DNA from: Gemmatimonadota bacterium
GTDB lineage: Bacteria > Gemmatimonadota > Gemmatimonadetes > Gemmatimonadales > GWC2-71-9
DNA length: 32,700 nt
Reading direction: 5' to 3'
Assembly (NCBI GenBank): GCA_003220855.1
Contig: QHTP01000018.1
Coordinates: 1-32,700 of the forward strand
Below the pieces are notes generated by a model. The model saw only the letters and a program-made list of their open reading frames with translations. It searched no databases and had not been told where the DNA came from. Within the stretch, counting starts at the first letter, position 1. Each line of letters starts with the position of its first letter. Below, in pieces: positions 1 to 7,648 of the stretch. The position numbers were made by a program, and so were the translations under genes.

Positions 1-117
1 ATGAGGACGACCGCAGCCGCAGCGACGAGCGACGCCGCGCTACGTGTGAGCCAAGTGCGATGCATAGTGCTCCCTGCGGATTTCGAAGAGAATGTATTCG
101 GTCCAGCACATACTACA

Positions 118-150
118 CCCGGCGCCGAAGCGCGTTCGCCCGGCGCCGGG
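118..150. terminator. Perfect inverted repeat downstream of xoxF, possible terminator
   Basis: Positions 118-127 and 141-150 form a perfect 10-bp GC-rich stem around a 13-base loop, 40 bases beyond the xoxF stop codon. On the minus strand the bases after the stem are not T-rich. On the plus strand a pyrimidine run (ccttcctttt) follows. It may end or stabilise the 3' end of the xoxF transcript, or terminate transcription arriving on the plus strand. Apart from this hairpin I see no gene in 1-189. Confidence 0.35.
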
Positions 151-189
151 TGCACCTTCCTTTTGCGACGATGCTACGCCGTCACAACC

Positions 190-1965
190 TTACGGCAGGG
201 CGAACACCATGAGCGTGCCGCCCGCGTTGCTGATATTCGTATAGTCGCCGAAGGCGCCAATCGCGCCGAGCGCGGCGGTCGGATCCTCCGGGCTGATCCC
301 CAGAGCGACGCCCGCTCCCGCCCAGCCGCCCACCCCCGAGAGCACGGCGACGTACTGCTTGCCGTCGGGCCCCAGGTACGTCATCGGGTTGCCGATGATG
401 CCGGACGGCGTCTTGAACTTCCACAGCTCGGTGCCGGTCGTGGCGTCGACCGCCTTGAGCCAGCCTTCCATCGTGCCGTAGAACACGATACCGCTGGCCG
501 TCGCCAGCGCGCCGCCGTAGGCCGCGAGGTTCTCCTTGATCTCCCACTTCTTGGTCCCCGTGGTCGGGTCCCACGCGACGAACGCGCCCCGGATTTCATC
601 GGGCCCGGGGTACATCCGCACGATCGCGCCCACGTACCACTGGCCGGCCGAGTACTTCACGTCCACGCCCTCATAGTCCATACAGATGTTGTTCGTGGGA
701 ACGTAAAAGAGCTTGGTCTGCGGCGAGTACGCGGACGGCTGTTGATCCTTGAAGCCGATCGCTGCGGGGCAAATATGCTCGGTGTTCTTCTTCGAGGTCG
801 TCCCGTACTGCGGATTGCGGACCGGGACACCCGTCGTGAGATCGATCTTCGACGCCCAGTTCGGTGCCGCGTGCGCGTACGGCTGCGCGATGAGCACCTT
901 GCCGTTGGTCCGGTCGACCACGTACCCGAAGCCGTTGCGGTCGAAGTGCGCCAGCGCCTTCACCGGCTTCCCGCCGATCGTGGCGTCGAACAGCACCATC
1001 TCGTTGACGCCATCATAGTCCCACTCGTCGTGCGGCGTCATCTGATAGACCCACTTGACCTCCCCGTTGTCGGGGTTGCGGGCCCAGATGGACATCGACC
1101 ACTTGTTGTCGCCCGGGCGCTGATCGGGATTCCACGACCCCGGGTTGCCCGAGCCATAGTAGAACAGGTTCAGCTGCGGATCGTAGGAGTACCAGCCCCA
1201 CGTGGTGCCGCCGCCGCGCTGCCACTCGTCCCCCTGCCACGTCGACACGCCGAGGTCCTTGCCGCGGTGCGAGGGGTAGTTGGGGTTCGCGTCACCGACG
1301 ATCTTCACGTCGGCGTCGGGGCCCGTGGAGTATCCGCGCCACACTTCCTTGCCGGTGTTGACGTCATACGCCGTCACGCGGCCGCGCACACCGAACTCGC
1401 CGCCCGAAATGCCCGCGATCACGAGATCCTTGATCACGATGGGGGCGTTCGTCATGGTCGAGCCGGTCTTGTAGTCCGCGTTCGGCACCCGCCAGACCTG
1501 CTTCCCGGTCTTCGCGTCGAGCGCGAGCAGGTCGCCCTGCAGCAGCTCGATGAACAACCGGTTGGTGCCGGCATGGTAGGCGAGGCCGCGGTTCACGAGG
1601 TCGCAGCAGGCGATCGCCTTGGCCTCGGGCGGCTGGGCGGGCTGGTTCCGCCAGATCATCGGCGCGCCCGGCTTCGTCAGATCGAGCGCGAACACGATGT
1701 TCGGGAACGCGCTGTGCACGTACATCACCGTGCCAATCACCAGCGGGTTGCCCTCATGGCCGCTGAGCACTCCCGTGGAGAACGACCACGCGGCCTTGAG
1801 GTTCTTCACGTTTGTTTTGTTGATCGCCGTGAGCGGGCTGTAACGCTGCAGGTCGTACGTCCGACCCGCCATCGTCCACTGGCCCGCCTCCTGGGCGGCG
1901 GCGGACGCGGCGACGAGCATCAGACTCGTCACGAGTCCACCGGACCACAGCTTGAAGCTTTTCAT
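190..1965 (-). CDS. xoxF: PQQ-dependent methanol dehydrogenase, XoxF (lanthanide) type
   Basis: Periplasmic quinoprotein that oxidises methanol to formaldehyde and passes electrons to a cytochrome c. The 591-residue product begins with a signal peptide (about residues 1-24, ending SAAA before QEAG) and continues as an eight-bladed propeller with repeated TG-x-W docking motifs. Visible active-site features are the vicinal cysteine pair C120-C121, Glu190 (SGGE), Asn274 (GSGNPG), the catalytic Asp316 and Arg343. Asp318, in the DEWDYDG motif, is the extra acidic ligand that marks lanthanide-using XoxF; calcium-type MxaF has Ala there. The ATG at 1965 is preferred because AGGT lies 5 bases upstream and the signal peptide then starts cleanly; in-frame starts at 1977 and 2058 exist. 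A strong promoter lies at 2122-2150. No cytochrome or xoxJ gene is present between it and the window edge. Confidence 0.95.
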   Translation of the reverse strand: MKSFKLWSGGLVTSLMLVAASAAAQEAGQWTMAGRTYDLQRYSPLTAINKTNVKNLKAAWSFSTGVLSGHEGNPLVIGTVMYVHSAFPNIVFALDLTKPGAPMIWRNQPAQPPEAKAIACCDLVNRGLAYHAGTNRLFIELLQGDLLALDAKTGKQVWRVPNADYKTGSTMTNAPIVIKDLVIAGISGGEFGVRGRVTAYDVNTGKEVWRGYSTGPDADVKIVGDANPNYPSHRGKDLGVSTWQGDEWQRGGGTTWGWYSYDPQLNLFYYGSGNPGSWNPDQRPGDNKWSMSIWARNPDNGEVKWVYQMTPHDEWDYDGVNEMVLFDATIGGKPVKALAHFDRNGFGYVVDRTNGKVLIAQPYAHAAPNWASKIDLTTGVPVRNPQYGTTSKKNTEHICPAAIGFKDQQPSAYSPQTKLFYVPTNNICMDYEGVDVKYSAGQWYVGAIVRMYPGPDEIRGAFVAWDPTTGTKKWEIKENLAAYGGALATASGIVFYGTMEGWLKAVDATTGTELWKFKTPSGIIGNPMTYLGPDGKQYVAVLSGVGGWAGAGVALGISPEDPTAALGAIGAFGDYTNISNAGGTLMVFALP

Positions 1966-2117
1966 AGCTGACCTCATGTTGAGGATGAGGATGGGGAAAA
2001 ACGATCTACGCCAACATGCCCATCGGTCGCCCAACGCTCCGCACGAGCGGCGGGCCACGCTCCCAACGGGCCACAGCCAACGTCCAATTCGTCCGCACTG
2101 GATTGCTGACTAGGGAT

Positions 2118-2133
2118 AGGGGTTATATCCCCT
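2118..2133. promoter_or_regulatory. Palindrome over the xoxF -10 box
   Basis: An inverted repeat, AGGGG-N6-CCCCT, surrounds the -10 hexamer of the xoxF promoter, so the TATAAC box lies in its centre. That is a typical place for a repressor or other regulator to bind. The repeat is seen directly; the regulatory role is inferred. Confidence 0.35.
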
Positions 2134-2150
2134 GGTCCCGCCACTGTCAA
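2122..2150 (-). promoter_or_regulatory. Sigma70-type promoter of xoxF
   Basis: On the minus strand TTGACA (2150-2145) is followed by exactly 17 bases and then TATAAC (2127-2122), a nearly consensus housekeeping promoter. The predicted start near 2115 gives a leader of about 150 bases before the xoxF ATG. It lies just past the stop codon of the beta-RFAP synthase gene, so xoxF can be expressed apart from the operon upstream. The rest of 1966-2173 holds no gene. Confidence 0.7.
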
Positions 2151-2173
2151 TCAGCCCGGGAAAGGCCGACCGT

Positions 2174-3148
2174 TCAGCCTGAAACGGATGGGTCGCCCCG
2201 CCATACCCGGGCGCCGCTCGGACTGAAGCCCCCTTCATAAACCGCCCCGCCCGGCCCCAGCGCGCCCCGCACCCGCCCCGCCAGCACACGCGCCCCGGCC
2301 GCATCCCCCACGATCCCATAGACGGCGGGTCCCCACGAGCTCTGCCCTACCCCCACGGCCCCCCACTCCCGCAGCCGCTCCACCAGCTCCCGCGTCTCGC
2401 CGGGCGCGAACACCCCCCCCTGGGCCGGCGCGAACCAGCCGCCCGTGATGCGCTGCACGTCCCCGAGGGCGGCCCCGAACCCCATCAGGTCCGCTTCGGC
2501 GAGCGCCGGGAGCAGCTGCATCAGCACGAGGTGGGCGACCCGCTCTACCTCGCGCGCGTCCGGCGCGGGGAGTCGCGCGAACGCAGCCGCCTCCTGGTCG
2601 CCCGCGAGCCCGGGCTTGCCCCGCGGCACCGCCACGATGCAGCGCCACGCGGCCGGGATCGTCAGGCGCGCGAGCAACGGGGCGACACCGTCGGCGTGAT
2701 CGGCCCGCCCGCCCTCGAGCACGAAGCCGCCGTGGGCGAACGTCCAGGTTCCGACCCCCGAGCGCAGGCCCCGGTCGACCGCGCGGGCGAGCGCGGTGAC
2801 CTCCGTCGGCAGGCCGGCCAGCTCGGCGGCGGCGCGCGCCACGGCGAGCGCGAGCTGGGTGCCCGAGCCGAGGCCGGCGTGCGCCGGAATGGCGCGATGG
2901 ACCCGAAAATCTGTCCGCAGCTCGACCGCGTGGTGCGTGGCGAAGCGGCGGGCGAACTCGAGCACCCGCGGCGCGTCGGGCCCGTCGGCCGCGAGACGCG
3001 TGGCGGGGCGGGCTTCGAGCAGCAGCGACGGCGCCGGGACCGCGGCCCCGATCCCGCCGAAGCGGCGACCCAGGTCGCCCCGCAGGTCGAGCACGCCGAA
3101 ATGAAGCCGCGCGGGCGCCTCGACGAACAGGGCCGGCTCTCCCGTCAT
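2174..3148 (-). CDS. Beta-ribofuranosylaminobenzene 5'-phosphate (beta-RFAP) synthase
   Basis: First committed enzyme of methanopterin synthesis. It condenses p-aminobenzoate (or 4-hydroxybenzoate in some archaea) with phosphoribosyl pyrophosphate, with loss of CO2, to give beta-RFAP. The 324-residue protein has the GHMP-kinase-like fold of this family: an N-terminal APARLHFG segment (residues 11-18), a glycine-rich AGLGSGTQ loop (91-98) and a C-terminal GVGQSSWGP stretch. It is the last gene of the pterin operon. Its ATG overlaps the stop of the DUF447 gene as ATGA (3145-3148). The pabA and pabB genes just upstream would supply the aminobenzoate precursor. Presence of this gene is a hallmark of H4MPT-using bacteria. 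Confidence 0.93.
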   Translation of the reverse strand: MTGEPALFVEAPARLHFGVLDLRGDLGRRFGGIGAAVPAPSLLLEARPATRLAADGPDAPRVLEFARRFATHHAVELRTDFRVHRAIPAHAGLGSGTQLALAVARAAAELAGLPTEVTALARAVDRGLRSGVGTWTFAHGGFVLEGGRADHADGVAPLLARLTIPAAWRCIVAVPRGKPGLAGDQEAAAFARLPAPDAREVERVAHLVLMQLLPALAEADLMGFGAALGDVQRITGGWFAPAQGGVFAPGETRELVERLREWGAVGVGQSSWGPAVYGIVGDAAGARVLAGRVRGALGPGGAVYEGGFSPSGARVWRGDPSVSG

Positions 3149-3717
3149 CGCGCGGCGGACTGTTCGGGGCGTGGCGCCCGGCGCACGTAGTCGGTGAGCA
3201 AGGCCATCGCGTCCCGCTCGCGCGGGCCGGCGGTCTTATCGACGATCACCTGGAGTCGCGCGAGCTCGTCGCGAATCTGTTCGGGCGGGAGGAGGTGGAT
3301 GCGGGTGGCGAGGATCGCGGCCTCGAGCACGGCATGCCGGGCCCGGTTGAAGCCAAGGAATTCGCGCTGGAACCCGCGATGCACCACGCGGCTCACGATG
3401 CGCGCACGCGGCGGCGTCGCGTCCAGCGCCGCGACGCGGACTTCGCGCCAGGAGCAGGCGGCGTCGAGCACGACCCCGCGCACCACGGTCGCCGGCTTGG
3501 CCGGGAACGCGACGTTGGAAATCGCGCCCTGTGCGAACAGTAAGACGTCGTCCGTGAGGTTCACGACGGCGGCGCCCGTCGCCTCGAGGTTCTTGAACGT
3601 CGTCGTCTCGAGGAACGGCTTGATGACGATCTCGTCCTCCGCCCACTCGACGCCCATGGGGGCGAAGTTCACCGCCCCGCGCGCGTCCATGGTGGTGAGA
3701 ATGGACTCGATGATCAC
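3145..3717 (-). CDS. DUF447 family protein of the H4MPT gene cluster
   Basis: A 190-residue protein resembling the DUF447 family, which occurs in methanogens and in bacteria with H4MPT-linked C1 pathways; its biochemical role is not established to my knowledge. The start opens with IIESILTTM and is followed by VNFAPMGVEW, resembling flavin-reductase-like or split-barrel proteins, but that is only an impression. The GTG start at 3717 is fixed by a GTGA overlap with the pabA stop, and the stop overlaps the beta-RFAP synthase start as ATGA. Its place between pabA and beta-RFAP synthase suggests a step in making the pterin carrier or handling an intermediate. No membrane segment or signal peptide is visible. 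Confidence 0.85.
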   Translation of the reverse strand: MIIESILTTMDARGAVNFAPMGVEWAEDEIVIKPFLETTTFKNLEATGAAVVNLTDDVLLFAQGAISNVAFPAKPATVVRGVVLDAACSWREVRVAALDATPPRARIVSRVVHRGFQREFLGFNRARHAVLEAAILATRIHLLPPEQIRDELARLQVIVDKTAGPRERDAMALLTDYVRRAPRPEQSAAR

Positions 3718-4352
3718 CGCGCCGACGCCATCGCGGCCGCCGGGCGCGCGCCGTCGGCGTGGTCGGGGAGCGCGTCCCGGGAGGAGGCGGCCCCGTGCAG
3801 GAAGCGGTCCAACAGCACGTAGCCGTGCTCCGTGAGCACGGACTCGGGGTGGAATTGCACGCCGACCACCGGATGGCGCACGTGCTCCACGGCCATGATC
3901 TCCCCGTCGTCCGCGGTCGCCGTGACGCGAAGCTCGGCGGGCAGACCGGCGCGGGCGATGACGAGCGAATGGTAGCGCGCCGCCAGGAACGGGGTGGGGA
4001 GTCCCGCGAACAGGCCACGCCCGTCGTGCCGGATCCGCGCCGCCTTGCCGTGCACGGGCCGCCCGGCGCGCACGATCGCGGCGCCGTACGCGGCGCCGAC
4101 GCACTGATGACCCAGACAGACGCCCAGGATCGGGATCGTCGGCCCGAACCGACGCACGACGTCCGTGGAGATCCCCGCTTCGCCGGGAGAACAAGGTCCC
4201 GGAGAGATGATGATGCGCGAGGGCTGGAGTCGCTCGATCTCCTCGAGCGTCGTGGCGTCGTGGCGTCGTACGACGGCGTCCTCGCCGAGCTCGCGCACGT
4301 AGCGCGCCAGGTTGAAGACGAAGGAGTCGTAGTTGTCGATCAACAGGATCAT
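3714..4352 (-). CDS. pabA: Aminodeoxychorismate synthase, glutamine amidotransferase subunit (PabA)
   Basis: Class I glutamine amidotransferase (212 residues) that releases ammonia from glutamine for PabB. The nucleophile is Cys79 in LGVCLGHQ, and the His168-Glu170 pair lies in FHPES. The N-terminal ILLIDNYDSF motif is typical of PabA/TrpG proteins. Sequence alone rarely separates PabA from TrpG. Here the ATGA overlap with pabB (4349-4352) and the GTGA overlap with the DUF447 gene, in an operon with beta-RFAP synthase, favour p-aminobenzoate supply for H4MPT. The C-terminal 20 or so residues are rich in Ala, Arg and Asp and extend past the usual domain end. Confidence 0.9.
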   Translation of the reverse strand: MILLIDNYDSFVFNLARYVRELGEDAVVRRHDATTLEEIERLQPSRIIISPGPCSPGEAGISTDVVRRFGPTIPILGVCLGHQCVGAAYGAAIVRAGRPVHGKAARIRHDGRGLFAGLPTPFLAARYHSLVIARAGLPAELRVTATADDGEIMAVEHVRHPVVGVQFHPESVLTEHGYVLLDRFLHGAASSRDALPDHADGARPAAAMASAR

Positions 4353-5824
4353 GGTGCCAGTGCGGCGATAAGCCCGCGCGCCTTGTCGAGGGTCTCCCGA
4401 TACTCCTGCTCGGGATCGGAGTCGGCCACGATGCCGCCGCCGACCTGAAAATACACGTCGCGCCCCCGCACCAGATAGGTTCGGATCACGATGCTCGCGT
4501 CCAGCGCGCCGCTCGTGCTCAGGTAGCCGATCGCGCCGCAGTACACGCCTCGCGCGGTCGGCTCGAGCTCCGCGATGATCTGCATCGCGCGGACTTTCGG
4601 AGCGCCGGTGATCGAGCCGCCGGGAAAAGCAGCGCGCAGCAGGTCCACCGCATCGTGCCCGGGCGCGAGGTCGCCAACGACCGTCGACACGAGGTGGTGC
4701 ACGGTCGCATAGTGCTCGAGCGCGAACAGTTCGGGGACCCGCACCGTGCCGGGCCGACACACCCGCGACAGATCGTTGCGCAGGAGGTCGACGATCATCA
4801 CGTTCTCCGCGCGGTCCTTCTCGCTTTCGGCGAGCGCGAGCGCGAGGGCCGCGTCGTGCTCCGGGCCCACCCCGCGGGGCCGGGTGCCCTTGATGGGGCG
4901 CGTCTCCACCCGGCCGTCCGGCTGCGCGCGCAGGAAGCGCTCCGGCGACGAGCTCGCCACCACCAGGTCGCCGAACTCCAGGAAGGCGGCGAAGGGCGCC
5001 GGGTTGCGGCGCCGCAGCCGGTCGTACAGCGCGAGCGGCGTGCCCATGAGCGGTGCCTCGAGCCGCTGCGACAGGTTCGCCTGGAAAATGTCGCCGGCGC
5101 GGATGTACTCGATCACGCGGGCGACGGCGTCGAGGTATCCGGCACGCGTGAAGTTCGAGCGCACGCCGGGAATGTCGGGGACCGGGTAGGATGGTGCGGC
5201 CGAGCCCCGGGCCAACCGCGCGGGGTCTCCCTGCGCGACAAAACGACACAGTCGCTCCGGGAGACTCCGCGCGTCCGGCCCGACCGAGAGCCGATCCTGC
5301 ACGAATTCCAGCCGTCTCGCAGCGCGCGCACTGCCGGCGCGCCCCCGCTCCGGCATCCCCGTCGAGACCACCCACGCCCGCCCGGCCTGGTGATCCCACG
5401 CGATCACCCAGTCGTACAGCCCGAGCAGCAGGTCGGGTACGGCCAGATCGTCGTACCGCGCCCGCGGGACCCGCTCGAGTGCAGCCCCCCAGTCGTAGCC
5501 TACGTATCCGGCCGCGCCGCCCTGGAACGGCGGGAGAGCCGCCACCGCCGGCCGGCCGTGCGGCGCGAGCAGCGCCCGCACATGCGCGAGGGGATCCGCG
5601 TCGACCCGGATCCAGGTTCCGTCCACGAGTTGCTGCGTGAGCAGACCCTTCGCCCGCACGGCCGTGAACGGATCGGCGGCGAGGAACGAGTGGCGCCCGA
5701 GATGCTCGGGGTCGCTCGCGCTGTCCAGAAACACGAGGTCCGGCACCCCGGCGAGGCGCGCGCAGCAGTCGAGGGGGTCGGGAGCGGGGACGAGCTCTGC
5801 GACGAGCGGTGCCGCGTCGCTCAC
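4349..5824 (-). CDS. pabB: Aminodeoxychorismate synthase component I (PabB)
   Basis: Chorismate-binding enzyme that, with PabA, converts chorismate to 4-amino-4-deoxychorismate, the precursor of p-aminobenzoate. The 491-residue protein has the usual N-terminal region and a C-terminal chorismate-binding domain. The PIKGT motif (about residues 310-314, Lys312) is diagnostic: anthranilate synthases have PIAGT. Later ENVMIVDLLRNDL and GGSITGAPK are also typical. The GTG start at 5824 forms a GTGA overlap with the stop of the dihydropteroate-synthase-like gene; a start further upstream (5932) would read far into that gene. A lyase (PabC) to finish the conversion is not in the window. Confidence 0.92.
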   Translation of the reverse strand: MSDAAPLVAELVPAPDPLDCCARLAGVPDLVFLDSASDPEHLGRHSFLAADPFTAVRAKGLLTQQLVDGTWIRVDADPLAHVRALLAPHGRPAVAALPPFQGGAAGYVGYDWGAALERVPRARYDDLAVPDLLLGLYDWVIAWDHQAGRAWVVSTGMPERGRAGSARAARRLEFVQDRLSVGPDARSLPERLCRFVAQGDPARLARGSAAPSYPVPDIPGVRSNFTRAGYLDAVARVIEYIRAGDIFQANLSQRLEAPLMGTPLALYDRLRRRNPAPFAAFLEFGDLVVASSSPERFLRAQPDGRVETRPIKGTRPRGVGPEHDAALALALAESEKDRAENVMIVDLLRNDLSRVCRPGTVRVPELFALEHYATVHHLVSTVVGDLAPGHDAVDLLRAAFPGGSITGAPKVRAMQIIAELEPTARGVYCGAIGYLSTSGALDASIVIRTYLVRGRDVYFQVGGGIVADSDPEQEYRETLDKARGLIAALAP

Positions 5825-7272
5825 CGGCGGCTTTTGGTGCGGGGCGTGCCCCGGGCGCGCGAGCGCGTCGAGCGTTGCGTCAGCTTCACGTGGTCGGGGC
5901 CGCGGTCGTCCGGGGGCGTGAGGTACCCCCATTGCAGCGCCCCTTCCTGGCGATAGGTCTTCCCGAGGGTGACGGCGAGCTGCGCTTTCGCGAGCTCGCG
6001 ACCGAGGTAGAAGGCGTGCGTCGGCTCGTCCACGTCGAGCTGCGCGAAGATCTCGTGGATGTCCGTACCACGCACGAACTTCTCGCTGTTGAACACGGTG
6101 ATCGCGTCGCGATCGGTGAAAATGCGGAAGTTCGGATCCGTCACGGCGCGCTGCAGCTCGCGCAGCTCCGCCTCGCTGTAGGCGAGGAGCGCCGGGTCCT
6201 TCACCGTGACGAGCCGATCGTCCACGCCCTTGGGGAGCGTGTGCTGCGTCACGGCGTGGTACATCAATCGCCGGCCGATGTCGATCTCACGCACGGCGCC
6301 GCGGGCCCAAGGAATGACCTCGGTCGTGAGCACGATGCGGACGCCGAGCTCCTGGCAGATCGCCAGCAGCAGGGCGTTCACACCGGTCGTGTCGGCGGCG
6401 GTGAGCTCGGTGATGTTGCCGATCCCCATGAACAACGGCGCGTCCGGGTAGCGCCGCCGCGTCTCCGCATAGCGCTCCAGCGAGCGCATGAACCCGAAGC
6501 CGATCGGCTCGATGATGGGGTCGATCAGGTACGACACGCCCCAGCGGTCCAATGTCGCGATACTCGATTCGAGGCTCTCCGGTCCCCGGCCGGCGTCGGG
6601 AATCACCACCACCCGCGTCCTGGTAGCGGCGAAGTCGCGCGCGACCTCGAGATTGGAGCCGTTCACGCTCAGCACGAGCTCGGCTCCGGCCCGCACGGCG
6701 GTGCCGATCTCGCCGGGGTCGAGCGAGTCGATGCTCACCCGCAACCCGGCCGCGACCAGCTCGCTCACCACCGCGGCCAGATCGGGGAACTCCCGGCCGG
6801 GGGTACAGCCGATGTCGATCAGGTCGGCGCCGCTTGCTCGGTAATGCTCCGCCTCGCGACGGATCGCCTCCCGCGCGAGCCGCGGTGCGTTGTTCACCTC
6901 GGCCGCGATCTCGATGTCGTACGCCCCGTAGTCGCGCGCCGCCGCGGCCCGCCCGAAGTATTCGGGGATCTGCCGCAGATCTTTGGGGCCCTTCTCCACG
7001 GGTACGCCGAGTTTCTGCGCGACCACCGTCGGATCGCCCTCGCACAAGCCGGGGAGCACGACGAGGTCCGTGTCGGGGAAGGGGGGAGCGTCGAGGAAAC
7101 GCGCGATCCACGGCGTGGTCATGAGCGCGGCCACCGTGATCTTCATGACCGCCACGTCCCAGGCGAACGCCGGCGTCATGCCGGCCACGACCCGGCGCAG
7201 CGCGGGCTCCGCGAGCTTCCCGGTGACGAACAGGACGCGGCGCGGGGCGCGCGGCGCCGGCACCGCCGTCAC
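5821..7272 (-). CDS. Dihydropteroate-synthase-like protein of H4MPT synthesis
   Basis: A 483-residue protein with an N-terminal segment of about 115 residues typical of the H4MPT-associated family, then a DHPS-like TIM barrel. The barrel shows GADLIDIGCTPG (about 148-159) and RVSIDSLDPGEI (about 178-189), counterparts of the pterin-binding DHPS signatures. The C-terminal third is an extension absent from FolP. By family and context it probably joins a hydroxymethylpterin to beta-RFAP, the step parallel to dihydropteroate synthase in folate synthesis. It lies between pterin carbinolamine dehydratase and pabB, with GTGA overlaps at both ends (7269-7272 and 5821-5824). An alternative GTG start lies 3 codons in. 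Exact substrate is inferred. Confidence 0.88.
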   Translation of the reverse strand: MTAVPAPRAPRRVLFVTGKLAEPALRRVVAGMTPAFAWDVAVMKITVAALMTTPWIARFLDAPPFPDTDLVVLPGLCEGDPTVVAQKLGVPVEKGPKDLRQIPEYFGRAAAARDYGAYDIEIAAEVNNAPRLAREAIRREAEHYRASGADLIDIGCTPGREFPDLAAVVSELVAAGLRVSIDSLDPGEIGTAVRAGAELVLSVNGSNLEVARDFAATRTRVVVIPDAGRGPESLESSIATLDRWGVSYLIDPIIEPIGFGFMRSLERYAETRRRYPDAPLFMGIGNITELTAADTTGVNALLLAICQELGVRIVLTTEVIPWARGAVREIDIGRRLMYHAVTQHTLPKGVDDRLVTVKDPALLAYSEAELRELQRAVTDPNFRIFTDRDAITVFNSEKFVRGTDIHEIFAQLDVDEPTHAFYLGRELAKAQLAVTLGKTYRQEGALQWGYLTPPDDRGPDHVKLTQRSTRSRARGTPRTKSRR

Positions 7273-7628
7273 CGCGGATCGCCCGCGCGCACGAACTTGT
7301 TGGGCGTCCCTTCGAGCGCGCCGCCCTTGGGGCGCCACAGGACCGTCTCTTCGAGCTGGCGCGCCAGCTCGAAGTCCTTGTCGGTGATCCCGCCCGCCGC
7401 GTGGTTCTGGAGTTTCACGATCACGCGTCCCCAGGTGACCGACAGATCGGGGTGATGGTAGGCCGCTTCGGCGACGTACCCGATGGCGTTGACGAGCATG
7501 AGCGTGGTGGGCCAGCCGTCCGTCTTGTAATTGCGGCGGATCCAGCCGTCCTCGTACCACCAGCCGGGAAAGTCCTTTAGCTTGGCTTCGATCTGGGCGT
7601 CGGTATACGTCGGCTCTTTCGCTGCCAT
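7269..7628 (-). CDS. Pterin-4a-carbinolamine dehydratase family protein
   Basis: A 119-residue member of the PCD/DCoH family. The core active-site pattern is present: AAYHHPDLSVTWGRV followed by the TDKDFELA helix. In aromatic amino acid hydroxylation this enzyme dehydrates 4a-hydroxytetrahydropterin. No hydroxylase is nearby, and its position in an H4MPT-building operon suggests a pterin maturation or repair step instead. The ATG at 7628 has a good ribosome-binding site (AAGGAG, 6 bases upstream). It lies 20 bases after the SDR stop and overlaps the next gene as GTGA. Family assignment is firm; the physiological reaction is inferred. Confidence 0.88.
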   Translation of the reverse strand: MAAKEPTYTDAQIEAKLKDFPGWWYEDGWIRRNYKTDGWPTTLMLVNAIGYVAEAAYHHPDLSVTWGRVIVKLQNHAAGGITDKDFELARQLEETVLWRPKGGALEGTPNKFVRAGDPR

Positions 7629-7648
7629 GGCGGCTCCTTGGTCCGGGG

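Noticed and set aside
1..1971. 656-codon open frame on the plus strand opposite xoxF
   Set aside because: It is an antisense shadow of xoxF with no family features and no start context.
1966..2058. Longer xoxF beginning at 2058
   Set aside because: The extra 31 residues precede a complete signal peptide that starts at 1965 with a ribosome-binding site; they would bury it.
3714..5824. pabA and pabB as anthranilate synthase (tryptophan) genes
   Set aside because: PabB has PIKGT, not PIAGT, and the neighbours are beta-RFAP synthase and DHPS-like genes rather than trp genes.
7269..7628. Carbinolamine dehydratase as part of phenylalanine hydroxylation
   Set aside because: No hydroxylase gene is in the window, and the gene is coupled to the DHPS-like gene.
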